Source: Bombus terrestris
Lineage: Eukaryota > Arthropoda > Insecta > Hymenoptera > Apidae
Assembly (NCBI RefSeq): GCF_910591885.1
Contig: NW_025963556.1
Location: 2,418,001 to 2,482,000 of the forward strand
Length of the DNA: 64,000 nucleotides
Reading direction: 5' to 3'
This document shows positions 1-11,320 of this stretch, piece after piece (the stretch's first letter is position 1; every line of letters begins with the position of its first letter). The notes below the pieces were generated by a model. That model searched no databases, was not told where the DNA came from, and saw only the letters and a list, made by a program, of their open reading frames with translations. Position numbers and translations under genes: made by a program.

Positions 1-240
1 GAGTATTACGTTATAACGTATGACGCCATGTGGTATTAGGTTATTACGAATAACGTTATATTATGTTACTTTATGACATATGACGTCATGTAGTATTACT
101 TTATGACGTATGACGTCATGTAGGATTACTTTATGACGTATGACGTCATGTAGTATTACTTTATGACGTATGACGTCATGTAGTATTACTTTATGACGTA
201 TGACGTCATGTAGTATTTCGTTATAACGTATGACGTTATG

Positions 241-420
241 CAGTATTACGATATAACGTATGACGGTATGCAGTATTACGTTATAACGTATGACGTTATG
301 CAGTATTACGATATAACGTATGACGGTATGCAGTATTACGTTATAACGTATGACGTTATGCAGTATTACGATATAACGTATGACGGTATGCAGTATTACG
401 TTATAACGTATGACGTTATG
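241..420. repeat. 60-bp dimer repeat, three copies
   Basis: Three identical 60-bp steps, each a GATATAACG/GACGGTATG unit followed by a GTTATAACG/GACGTTATG unit. Other loci hold one copy (9342-9401) or two (15804-15923, 21621-21740, 28563-28682, 33691-33810, 46375-46494, 55610-55729). This is a dimeric sub-period that changes copy number while phase is kept. Confidence 0.92.
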
Positions 421-780
421 CAGTCTTACGTTATAACGTATGACGTCATGTAGTAATACGATATAACGTACAACGTTATATAGAATTACGATATAACGCA
501 CAACGTTATGTCGTATTACGTTATAACGTATCATGTCATGTAGTATTACGTTATAACGTATGACGTTATGTATTAGTACGATATAACGTATGACGTTATG
601 CAGTATGAGGTTATAGCGTATGACGTCATGTAGTTTTGCGTTATAACGTATGACGTCATGTAGTATTACGATATAACGAACAACGTTATGCAGTATTAGG
701 TTATAACGTATGACGTTATGGAGTATTACGTTATTACGTATGACGTCATGTGGTATTACGTTATTACGAATAACGTTATA

Positions 781-795
781 TTATGTTACGTCATG
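781..795. repeat. 15-bp half unit H (first of 28)
   Basis: TTATGTTACGTCATG, half a monomer. Compared with the full unit at 61-90 it lacks 15 internal bases. Starts: 781, 1576, 2910, 4064, 7948, 9642, 10437, 11771, 12895, 14050, 16164, 16959, 18293, 19417, 23271, 23976, 25310, 30213, 31487, 35221, 37725, 43046, 44021, 48475, 51069, 57260, 61863 and 62748. Copies at 1576, 10437, 16959 and 23976 read TTACGTAATG, which contains the palindrome TTACGTAA. The loss equals the inferred ancestral 15-bp sub-repeat. Confidence 0.95.
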
Positions 796-1590
796 TAGTA
801 TTACTTTATGACGTATGACGTCATGTAGTATTACTTTATGACGTATGACGTCATGTAGTATTACGTTATTACGAAAAACGTTATATTGTGTAACTTTATA
901 ACGTATGACCTTACGTTGTATTACGTTATAACGTATAAAGACATGTAGTATTACGTTATGACGTATGACGTCATGTAGTATTACTTTATGACGTATGACG
1001 TCATGTAGTATTACTTTATGACGTATGCCGTCATGTAGTATTACGTTATAACATATGACGTCATGTAGTAATACGATATAACGTACAACGTTATATAGAA
1101 TTACGATATAACGCACAACGTTATGTCTTATTACGTTATAACGTATCATGTCATGTAGTATTACGTTATAACGAATGACGTTATGGAGTATTACGTTATA
1201 ACGTATGACGCCATGTGGTATTACGTTATTACGAATAACGTTATATTATGTTACTTTATGACATATGACGTCATGTAGTATTACTTTATGACGTATGACG
1301 TCATGTAGTATTACTTTATGACGTATGACGTCATGTAGTATTACTTTATGACGTATGACGTCATGTAGTATTACTTTATGACGTATGACGTCATGCAGTA
1401 TTACTTTATGACGTATGACGTCATGTAGTATTTCGTTATAACGTATGACGTTATGCAGTATTACGATATAACGTATGACGTTATGCGGTATTAGGTTATA
1501 ACTTATGACGTTATGGAGTATTACGTTATAACGTATGACGTCATGTGGTATTACGTTATTACGAATAACGTTATATTATGTTACGTAATG

Positions 1591-1800
1591 TAGTATTACT
1601 TTATGACGTATGACGTCATGTAGTATTACTTTATGACGTATGACGTCATGTAGTATTACTTTATGACGTATGACGTCATGTAGTATTACTTTATGACGTA
1701 TGACGTCATGTAGTATTACTTTATGACGTATGACGTCATGTAGTATTACTTTATGACGTATGACGTCATGTAGTATTACTTTATGACGTATGACGTCATG
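1591..1800. repeat. Run of seven identical K-type monomers
   Basis: Seven consecutive units reading ACTTTATGACG in the middle and ending GACGTCATG follow the TTACGTAATG form of the H unit. The same seven-unit run recurs at 10452-10661, 16974-17183 and 23991-24200. Each unit retains the TGACGTCA palindrome, so these are the most regular 30-bp ladders of that motif. Confidence 0.93.
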
Positions 1801-2016
1801 TAGTATTTCGTTTTAACGTACAACGTTATATAGAATTACGATATAACGCACAACGTTATGTCGTATTACGTTATAACTTATCATGTCATGTAGTATTACG
1901 TTATAACGTATGACGTTATGTAGTATTACGTTATTACGAATAACGTTATATTGTGTAACTTTATAACGTATGACCTTATGTTGTATTACGTTATAACGTA
2001 TAAAGACATGTAGTAT

Positions 2017-2030
2017 TACGTTATAACGTA
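2017..2030. other. 14-bp perfect palindrome of the monomer (representative)
   Basis: TACGTTATAACGTA equals its own reverse complement. It occupies positions 7-20 of the canonical monomer and recurs in most units that keep ACGTTATAACG. It abuts the second palindrome, ATGACGTCAT, sharing one base. Together they give each 30-bp unit two dyads whose centres are 11 bp apart within a unit and 19 bp apart to the next. Such dyad density is compatible with hairpin or cruciform extrusion, but that is inference. Confidence 0.9.
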
Positions 2031-2039
2031 TGACGTCAT
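2030..2039. promoter_or_regulatory. CRE/ATF-type palindrome (representative of a motif repeated across the array)
   Basis: ATGACGTCAT is a perfect 10-bp palindrome containing TGACGTCA, the consensus cAMP response element bound by CREB/ATF-family bZIP proteins. It recurs at the same monomer position in a large share of units, and intact consecutive copies are 30 bp apart, for example through the K-type run at 1591-1800. Units ending GTTATG lose it. Nothing nearby looks like a promoter or gene, so a transcriptional role is not supported. The motif is annotated because its sequence match is exact. Confidence 0.6.
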
Positions 2040-2340
2040 GTGGTATTACGTTATTACGAATATCGTAATATTGTATTACTTTATGACGTATGACGTCATG
2101 TAGTATTACTATATGACGTATGACGTCATGTAGTATTAGGTTATAACGTATGAAGTTATGTATTATTACGATATAACGTATGACGTTAAGCAGTATTAGG
2201 TTATAACGTATGACATTATGTAGTATTAGGTTATAACGTATGGCGTTATGTAGTATTACGATATAACGTATGACGTTATGCAGTACTACGTTATAACGTA
2301 TGACGTTATGTAGTGTTACGTTATAATGTATGACGTTATG

Positions 2341-2370
2341 TAGCATTACGGTATTTCGAACAACGTTGTA
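2341..2370. repeat. Most divergent monomer (TTCGAA type), 90 bp before each B
   Basis: This unit contains GGTATTTCGAACAACG and lacks both standard palindromes, carrying TTCGAA instead. In every B-terminated repeat inspected it begins exactly 90 bp before the B unit, so B and this unit travel together. In the 975-bp and 540-bp local repeats both are absent, showing they were lost as one piece. Confidence 0.88.
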
Positions 2371-2430
2371 TTGTGTTACTTTATAACGTATGACGTTATG
2401 TAGTGTTACGTTATAACGTATGACGCCGTG

Positions 2431-2459
2431 TAGTATTACGTTATAAGTATAACATTATG
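2431..2459. repeat. 29-bp B unit (first of 27)
   Basis: The middle reads TTATAAGTATAAC instead of TTATAACGTATGAC, one base shorter than the monomer, and breaks the 14-bp palindrome. Starts of all copies: 2431, 3675, 5039, 8443, 11292, 12536, 14545, 17814, 19058, 20392, 24831, 26075, 27304, 31128, 32432, 36166, 38670, 39839, 40948, 42057, 45116, 49570, 52013, 53212, 54351, 57995 and 59254. It is always preceded by a unit ending GACGCCGTG. The single-base loss looks like one ancestral event amplified with the higher-order repeat. Confidence 0.95.
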
Positions 2460-3703
2460 TAGTATCACGTTATAGCGTATGACGTCATGTAGTATTACGT
2501 TATTACGAATATCGTAATATTGTGTTACTTTATGACGTATGACGTCATGTAATATTGCTTTATGACGTATGACGTCATGTAGTATTTCCTTATAACGTAT
2601 GACGTTATGTAGTATTACGATATAACGTATGACGTCATGTAGTATTACTTTATGACGTATGACGTCATGTAGTATTACTTTATGACGTATGACGTCATGT
2701 AGTATTACTTTATGACGTATGACGTCATGTAGTATTACTTTATGACGTATGACGTCATGTAGTATTTCGTTATAACGTATGACGTTATGCAGTATTACGA
2801 TATAACGTATGACGTTATGCGGTATTAGGTTATAACGTATGACGTTATGGAGTATTACGTTATAACGTATGACGTCATGTGGTATTACGTTATTACGAAT
2901 AACGTTATATTATGTTACGTCATGTAGTATTACTTTATGACGTATGACGTCATGTAGTATTACTTTATGACGTATGACGTCATGTAGTATTACTTTATGA
3001 CGTATGACGTCATGTAGTATTACTTTATGACGTATGATGTCATGTAGTATTTCGTTTTAACGTACAACGTTATATAGAATTACGATATAACGCACAACGT
3101 TATGTCGTATTACGTTATAACTTATCATGTCATGTAGTATTACGTTATAACGTATGACGTTATGTAGTATTACGTTATTACGAATAACGTTATATTGTGT
3201 AACTTTATAACGTATGACCTTATGTTGTATTACGTTATAACGTATAAAGACATGTAGTATTACGTTATAACGTATGACGTCATGTGGTATTACGTTATTA
3301 CGAATATCGTAATATTGTATTACTTTATGACGTATGACGTCATGTAGTATTACTATATGACGTATGACGTCATGTAGTATTAGGTTATAACGTATGAAGT
3401 TATGTATTATTACGATATAACGTATGACGTTAAGCAGTATTAGGTTATAACGTATGACGTTATGTAGTATTAGGTTATAACGTATGGCGTTATGTAGTAT
3501 TACGATATAACGTATGACGTTATGCAGTACTACGTTATAACGTATAACGTTATGTAGTGTTACGTTATAATGTATGACGTTATGTAGCATTACGGTATTT
3601 CGAACAACGTTGTATTGTGTTACTTTATAACGTATGACGTTATGTAGTGTTACGTTATAACGTATGACGCCGTGTAGTATTACGTTATAAGTATAACATT
3701 ATG
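2460..3703. repeat. 1,244-bp higher-order repeat, copy 1
   Basis: The repeat runs from the base after one B unit to the end of the next: 40 full monomers, one 29-bp B and one 15-bp H, which is 1,244 bp. The same length and internal order recur at 11321-12564, 17843-19086 and 24860-26103. The stop-free minus frame of the A-to-B portion translates identically in several copies, showing strong homogenisation. Confidence 0.92.
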
Positions 3704-5067
3704 TAGTATCACGTTATAGCGTATGACGTCATGTAGTATTACGTTATTACGAATATCGTAATATTGTATTACTTTATGACGTATGACGTCATGTAGTATT
3801 ACTATATGACGTATGACGTCATGTAGTATTACTTTATGACGTATGACGTCATGTAGTATTACTTTATGACGTATGACGTCATGTAGTATTACTTTATGAC
3901 GTATGACGTCATGTAGTATTTCGTTATAACGTATGACGTTATGCAGTATTACGATATAACGTATGACGTTATGCGGTATTAGGTTATAACGTATGACGTT
4001 ATGGAGTATTACGTTATAACGTATGACGTCATGTGGTATTACGTTATTACGAATAACGTTATATTATGTTACGTCATGTAGTATTACTTTATGACGTATG
4101 ACGTCATGTAGTATTACTTTATGACGTATGACGTCATGTAGTATTACTTTATGACGTATGACGTCATGTAGTATTACTTTATGACGTATGACGTCATGTA
4201 GTATTACTTTATCACGTATGACGTCATGTAGTATTTCGTTATAACGTATGACGTTATGCAGTATTACGATATAACGTATGACGTTATGCAGTATTAGGTT
4301 ATAACGTATGACGTCATGTAGTATTACTTTATGACGTATGACGTCATGTAGTATTACTTTATGACGTATGACGTCATGTAGTATTTCGTTTTAACGTACA
4401 ACGTTATATAGAAATACGATATAACGCACAACGTTATGTCGTATTACGTTATAACTTATCATGTCATGTAGTATTACGTTATAACGTATGACTTTATGTA
4501 GTATTACGTTATTACGAATAACGTTATATTGTGTAACTTTATAACGTATGACCTTATGTTGTATTACGTTATAACGTATAAAGACATGTAGTATTACGTT
4601 ATAACGTATGACGTCATGTGGTATTACGTTATTACGAATATCGTAATATTGTATTACTTTATGACGTATGACGTCATGTAGTATTACTATATGACGTATG
4701 ACGTCATGTAGTATTACTATATGACGTATGACGTCATGGAGTATTAGGTTATAACGTATGAAGTTATGTATTATTACGATATAACGTATGACGTTAAGCA
4801 GTATTAGGTTATAACGTATGACGTTATGTAGTATTAGGTTATAACGTATGGCGTTATGTAGTATTACGATATAACGTATGACGTTATGCAGTACTACGTT
4901 ATAACGTATGACGTTATGTAGTGTTACGTTATAATGTATGACGTTATGTAGCATTACGGTATTTCGAACAACGTTGTATTGTGTTACTTTATAACGTATG
5001 ACGTTATGTAGTGTTACGTTATAACGTGTGACGCCGTGTAGTATTACGTTATAAGTATAACATTATG
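3704..5067. repeat. 1.2-1.4-kb higher-order repeat preceding module P
   Basis: B-to-B interval of 1,364 bp. The positional equivalents are 19087-20420 (1,334 bp), 26104-27332 (1,229 bp) and 31157-32460 (1,304 bp). Where H is retained the lengths differ by whole 30-bp units, chiefly K units; the 1,229-bp copy has also lost the 15-bp H. In the left half of the window the unit before the terminal B reads CGTGTGACGCCGTG (5039, 8443, 14545, 20392, 27304, 32432). In the right half the P-linked B units are preceded by CGTATGACGCCGTG (45116, 54351). Confidence 0.88.
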
Positions 5068-6087
5068 TAGTATCACGTTATAGCGTATGACGTCATGTAG
5101 TATTACGTTATTACGAATATCGTAATATTGTGTTACTTTATGACGTATGACGTCATGTAATATTGCTTTATGACGTATGACGTCATGTAGTATTTCCTTA
5201 TAACGTATGACGTTATGTAGTATTACGATATAACGTATGACGTTATGCAGTACTACGTTATAACGTATGACTTTATGTAGTGTTACGTTATAACGTATGA
5301 CGTTATGTATTAGTACGATATAACGTATGACGTTATGCAGTATGAGGTTATAACGTATGACGTCATGTAGTTTTGCGTTATAACGTATGACGTCATGTAG
5401 TATTAGGTTATAACGTATGCCGTCATGTAGTATTACGTTATAACATATGACGTCATGTAGTAATACGATATAACGTACAACGTTATATAGAATTACGATA
5501 TAACGCACAACGTTATGTCGTATTACGTTATAACGTATCATGTCATGTAGTATTACGTTATTACGAATAACGTTATATTGTGTTACCTTATAACGTGTGA
5601 CCTTTTGTTGTATTACGTTATAACGTATAAAGGCATGTAGTATTACGTTGTAACGTATGACGTCATGTAGTATTACTTTATGACGTATGACGTCATGTAG
5701 TATTATGTTATAACATATGCCGTCATGTAGTATTACGTTATAACATATGACGTCATGTAATATTACGATATAACGTACAGCGTTATATTGAATTACGATA
5801 TAACGCACAACGTTATGTCGTATTACGTTATACCGTATGACGTTATATTGTGTTACTTTATGACGTATGACGTCATGTAGTATTACTTTATGACGTATGC
5901 CGTCATGTAGTATTACGTTATAACATATGACGTCATGTAGTAATACGATATAACGTACAACGTTATATAGAATTACGATATAACGCACAACGTTATGTCG
6001 TATTACGTTATAACGTATCATGTCATGTAGTATTACGTTATAACGAATGACGTTATGGAGTATTACGTTATAACGTATGACGCCATG
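5068..6087. repeat. Module P, copy 1 (1,020 bp)
   Basis: Thirty-four 30-bp units lie between the end of a B unit and the next G marker. The module contains TATTAGTACG, TATGAGGTTATAACG and TAGTTTTGCG units and two clusters of TACAACG/CACAACG units. Length 1,020 bp is kept in six copies. Confidence 0.92.
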
Positions 6088-7947
6088 TGGTATTAGGTTA
6101 TTACGAATAACGTTATATTATGTTACTTTATGACATATGACGTCATGTAGTATTACTTTATGACGTATGACGTCATGTAGGATTACTTTATGACGTATGA
6201 CGTCATGTAGTATTACTTTATGACGTATGACGTCATGTAGTATTACTTTATGACGTATGACGTCATGTAGTATTTCGTTATAACGTATGACGTTATGCAG
6301 TATTACGATATGACGTATGACGTCATGTAGTATTAGGTTATAACGTATGAAGTTATGTATTATTACGATATAACGTATGACGTTAAGCAGTATTAGGTTA
6401 TAACGTATGACGTTATGTAGTATTAGGTTATAACGTATGGCGTTATGTAGTATTACGATATAACGTATGACGTTATGCAGTATGAGGTTATAGCGTATGA
6501 CGTCATGTAGTTTTGCGTTATAACGTATGACGTCATGTAGTATTACGATATAACGTACAACGTTATGCAGTATTAGGTTATAACGTATGACGTTATGGAG
6601 TATTACGTTATTACGTATGACGTCATGTGGTATTACGTTATTACGAATAACGTTATATTGTGTTATTTTATAACGTATGACCTTATGTTGTATTACGTTA
6701 TAACGTATAAAGGCATGTAGTATTACGTTGTAACGTACGGCGTCATGTAGAATTACGTTATAACGTATTCCGTCATGTAGTATTACGTTATAACATATGA
6801 CGTCATGTAGTATTACGATATAACGTACAACGTTATATAGAATTACGATATAACGCACAACGTTATGTCGTATTACGTTATAACTTATCATGTCATGTAG
6901 TATTACGTTATAACGTATGACGTTATGTAGTATTACGTTATTACGAATAACGTTATATTGTGTAACTTTATAACGTATGACCTTACGTTGTATTACGTTA
7001 TAACGTATAAAGACATGTAGTATTACGTTATGACGTATGACGTCATGTGGTATTACTTTATGACGTATGACGTCATGTAGTATTACTTTATGACGTATGA
7101 CGTCATGTAGTATTACTTTATGACGTATGACGTCATGTAGTATTACTTTATGACGTATGACGTCATGTAGTATTTCGTTATAACGTATGACGTTATGCAG
7201 TATTACGATATAACGTACAACGTTATGCAGTATTAGGTTATAACGTATGACGTTATGGAGTATTACGTTATTACGTATGACGTCATGTGGTATTACGTTA
7301 TTACGAATAACGTTATATTGTGTTATTTTATAACGTATGACCTTATGTTGTATTACGTTATAACGTATAAAGGCATGTAGTATTACGTTGTAACGTACGG
7401 CGTCATGTAGAATTACGTTATAACGTATTCCGTCATGTAGTATTACGTTATAACATATGACGTCATGTAGTATTACGATATAACGTACAACGTTATATAG
7501 AATTACGATATAACGCACAACGTTATGTCGTATTACGTTATAACTTATCATGTCATGTAGTATTACGTTATAACGTATGACGTTATGTAGTATTACGTTA
7601 TTACGAATAACGTTATATTGTGTAACTTTATAACGTATGACCTTACGTTGTATTACGTTATAACGTATAAAGACATGTAGTATTACGTTATGACGTATGA
7701 CGTCATGTAGTATTACTTTATGACGTATGACGTCATGTAGTATTACTTTATGACGTATGACGTCATGTAGTATTACTTTATGACGTATGACGTCATGTAG
7801 TATTTCGTTACAACGTATGACGTTATGCAGTATTACGATATAACGTATGACGTTATGCGGTATTAGGTTATAACTTATGACGTTATGGAGTATTACGTTA
7901 TAACGTATGACGTCATGTGGTATTACGTTATTACGAATAACGTTATA
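6088..7947. repeat. G module, 1,860 bp, with a replaced 180-bp patch
   Basis: Same length as the other G modules, but units 6298-6477 carry the sequence normally found after the C-type units of the B repeats (GAAGTTATG, TATTATTACG, GACGTTAAG, GGCGTTATG) in place of the dimers and TATTAG unit. Confidence 0.88.
6298..6477. repeat. 180-bp replaced patch inside a G module
   Basis: Six units match the stretch around 3366-3545 of a B repeat (C-type end, GAAGTTATG, TATTATTACG, GACGTTAAG, GGCGTTATG, GATATAACG) rather than the dimers and TATTAG unit at the same place in sister G modules. The left edge is a hybrid unit, CAGTATTACGATAT followed by GACGTATG. The right edge returns within CAGTA at 6478. 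Length is exactly conserved. Confidence 0.85.
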
Positions 7948-10451
7948 TTATGTTACGTCATGTAGTATTACTTTATGACGTATGACGTCATGTAGTATTA
8001 CTTTATGACGTATGACGTCATGTAGTATTACTTTATGACGTATGACGTCATGTAGTATTACTTTATGACGTATGACGTCATGTAGTATTACTATATGACG
8101 TATGACGTCATGTAGTATTACTATATGACGTATGACGTCATGTAGTATTAGGTTATAACGTATGAAGTTATGTATTATTACGATATAACGTATGACGTTA
8201 AGCAGTATTAGGTTATAACGTATGACGTTATGTAGTATTAGGTTATAACGTATGGCGTTATGTAGTATTACGATATAACGTATGACGTTATGCAGTACTA
8301 CGTTATAACGTATGACGTTATGTAGTGTTACGTTATAATGTATGACGTTATGTAGCATTACGGTATTTCGAACAACGTTGTATTGTGTTACTTTATAACG
8401 TATGACGTTATGTAGTGTTACGTTATAACGTGTGACGCCGTGTAGTATTACGTTATAAGTATAACATTATGTAGTATCACGTTATAGCGTATGACGTCAT
8501 GTAGTATTACGTTATTACGAATATCGTAATATTGTGTTACTTTATGACGTATGACGTCATGTAATATTGCTTTATGACGTATGACGTCATGTAGTATTTC
8601 CTTATAACGTATGACGTTATGTAGTATTACGATATAACGTATGACGTTATGCAGTACTACGTTATAACGTATGACTTTATGTAGTGTTACGTTATAACGT
8701 ATGACGTTATGTATTAGTACGATATAACGTATGACGTTATGCAGTATGAGGTTATAACGTATGACGTCATGTAGTTTTGCGTTATAACGTATGACGTCAT
8801 GTAGTATTAGGTTATAACGTATGCCGTCATGTAGTATTACGTTATAACATATGACGTCATGTAGTAATACGATATAACGTACAACGTTATATAGAATTAC
8901 GATATAACGCACAACGTTATGTCGTATTACGTTATAACGTATCATGTCATGTAGTATTACGTTATTACGAATAACGTTATATTGTGTTACCTTATAACGT
9001 GTGACCTTTTGTTGTATTACGTTATAACGTATAAAGACATGTAGTATTACGTTGTAACGTATGACGTCATGTAGTATTACTTTATGACGTATGACGTCAT
9101 GTAGTATTACGTTATAACATATGACGTCATGTAGTAATACGATATAACGTACAACGTTATATAGAATTACGATATAACGCACAACGTTATGTCGTATTAC
9201 GTTATAACGTATCATGTCATGTAGTATTACGTTATTACGAATAACGTTATATTGTGTTACCTTATAACGTGTGACCTTTTGTTGTATTACGTTATAACGT
9301 ATAAAGACATGTAGTATTACGTTATAACGTATGACGTTATGCAGTATTACGATATAACGTATGACGGTATGCAGTATTACGTTATAACGTATGACGTTAT
9401 GCAGTATTACGTTATAACGTATGACGTTATGTATTAGTACGATATAACGTATGACGTTATGCAGTATGAGGTTATAGCGTATGACGTCATGTAGTTTTGC
9501 GTTATAACGTATGACGTCATGTAGTATTACGATATAACGAACAACGTTACGCAGTATTAGGTTATAACGTATGACGTTATGGAGTATTACGTTATTACGT
9601 ATGACGTCATGTGGTATTACGTTATTACGAATAACGTTATATTATGTTACGTCATGTAGTATTACTTTATGACGTATGACGTCATGTAGTATTACTTTAT
9701 GACGTATGACGTCATGTAGTATTACGTTATTACGAAAAACGTTATATTGTGTAACTTTATAACGTATGACCTTACGTTGTATTACGTTATAACGTATAAA
9801 GACATGTAGTATTACGTTATGACGTATGACGTCATGTAGTATTACTTTATGACGTATGACGTCATGTAGTATTACTTTATGACGTATGCCGTCATGTAGT
9901 ATTACGTTATAACATATGACGTCATGTAGTAATACGATATAACGTACAACGTTATATAGAATTACGATATAACGCACAACGTTATGTCTTATTACGTTAT
10001 AACGTATCATGTCATGTAGTATTACGTTATAACGAATGACGTTATGGAGTATTACGTTATAACGTATGACGCCATGTGGTATTACGTTATTACGAATAAC
10101 GTTATATTATGTTACTTTATGACATATGACGTCATGTAGTATTACTTTATGACGTATGACGTCATGTAGTATTACTTTATGACGTATGACGTCATGTAGT
10201 ATTACTTTATGACGTATGACGTCATGTAGTATTACTTTATGACGTATGACGTCATGCAGTATTACTTTATGACGTATGACGTCATGTAGTATTTCGTTAT
10301 AACGTATGACGTTATGCAGTATTACGATATAACGTATGACGTTATGCGGTATTAGGTTATAACTTATGACGTTATGGAGTATTACGTTATAACGTATGAC
10401 GTCATGTGGTATTACGTTATTACGAATAACGTTATATTATGTTACGTAATG

Positions 10452-10661
10452 TAGTATTACTTTATGACGTATGACGTCATGTAGTATTACTTTATGACGT
10501 ATGACGTCATGTAGTATTACTTTATGACGTATGACGTCATGTAGTATTACTTTATGACGTATGACGTCATGTAGTATTACTTTATGACGTATGACGTCAT
10601 GTAGTATTACTTTATGACGTATGACGTCATGTAGTATTACTTTATGACGTATGACGTCATG
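10452..10661. repeat. Run of seven K-type monomers
   Basis: Equivalent of 1591-1800 at an offset of 8,861 bp, again directly after H with TTACGTAATG. Confidence 0.93.
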
Positions 10662-11320
10662 TAGTATTTCGTTTTAACGTACAACGTTATATAGAATTAC
10701 GATATAACGCACAACGTTATGTCGTATTACGTTATAACTTATCATGTCATGTAGTATTACGTTATAACGTATGACGTTATGTAGTATTACGTTATTACGA
10801 ATAACGTTATATTGTGTAACTTTATAACGTATGACCTTATGTTGTATTACGTTATAACGTATAAAGACATGTAGTATTACGTTATAACGTATGACGTCAT
10901 GTGGTATTACGTTATTACGAATATCGTAATATTGTATTACTTTATGACGTATGACGTCATGTAGTATTACTATATGACGTATGACGTCATGTAGTATTAG
11001 GTTATAACGTATGAAGTTATGTATTATTACGATATAACGTATGACGTTAAGCAGTATTAGGTTATAACGTATGACATTATGTAGTATTAGGTTATAACGT
11101 ATGGCGCTATGTAGTATTACGATATAACGTATGACGTTATGCAGTACTACGTTATAACGTATGACGTTATGTAGTGTTACGTTATAATGTATGACGTTAT
11201 GTAGCATTACGGTATTTCGAACAACGTTGTATTGTGTTACTTTATAACGTATGACGTTATGTAGTGTTACGTTATAACGTATGACGCCGTGTAGTATTAC
11301 GTTATAAGTATAACATTATG

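Larger units (their letters stand above)
2011..2040 (+). repeat. Reference 30-bp monomer
   Basis: This unit serves as the canonical monomer. It starts TAGTATTACG and ends TGACGTCATG. It holds ACGT at monomer positions 8-11, 16-19 and 23-26. Base content is 10 G+C of 30, with 4 C, 6 G and 3 CpG. Positions 1-15 and 16-30 align with 10 of 15 identities, sharing a GTAT..ACGT.AT frame, which suggests an ancestral 15-bp doublet. The main variants are ACTTTATGACG (K type) or ACTATATGACG (C type) in the middle, GATATAACG, and an end of GTTATG instead of GTCATG. Confidence 0.95.
31..6087. repeat. Super-block 1 (G marker to next G marker)
   Basis: This 6,057-bp block runs from one TGGTATTAGG marker to the next. 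In order it holds a K run, three 60-bp dimers, H units at 781 and 1576, three B-terminated higher-order repeats ending at 2459, 3703 and 5067, then module P. It is the simplest full statement of the super-repeat. Block boundaries are a convention chosen on the G marker. Confidence 0.85.

Noticed and set aside
238..453. Plus-strand 71-residue frame (MQYYDITYDG repeats)
   Set aside because: It coincides with the 60-bp dimer run and is the same periodicity read on the other strand.
2011..2040. TTATAA as TATA boxes or piggyBac-type TTAA targets
   Set aside because: TTATAA is part of the 14-bp palindrome and is repeated throughout without any downstream gene. No transposon ends or TTAA-flanked insertions are seen.
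2341..2370. CENP-B box in TTCG-containing units (TTTCGTTATAACG or TTTCGAACAACG)
   Set aside because: The TTCG and the following A are placed as in the box, but the required CGGG is absent in every unit looked at.
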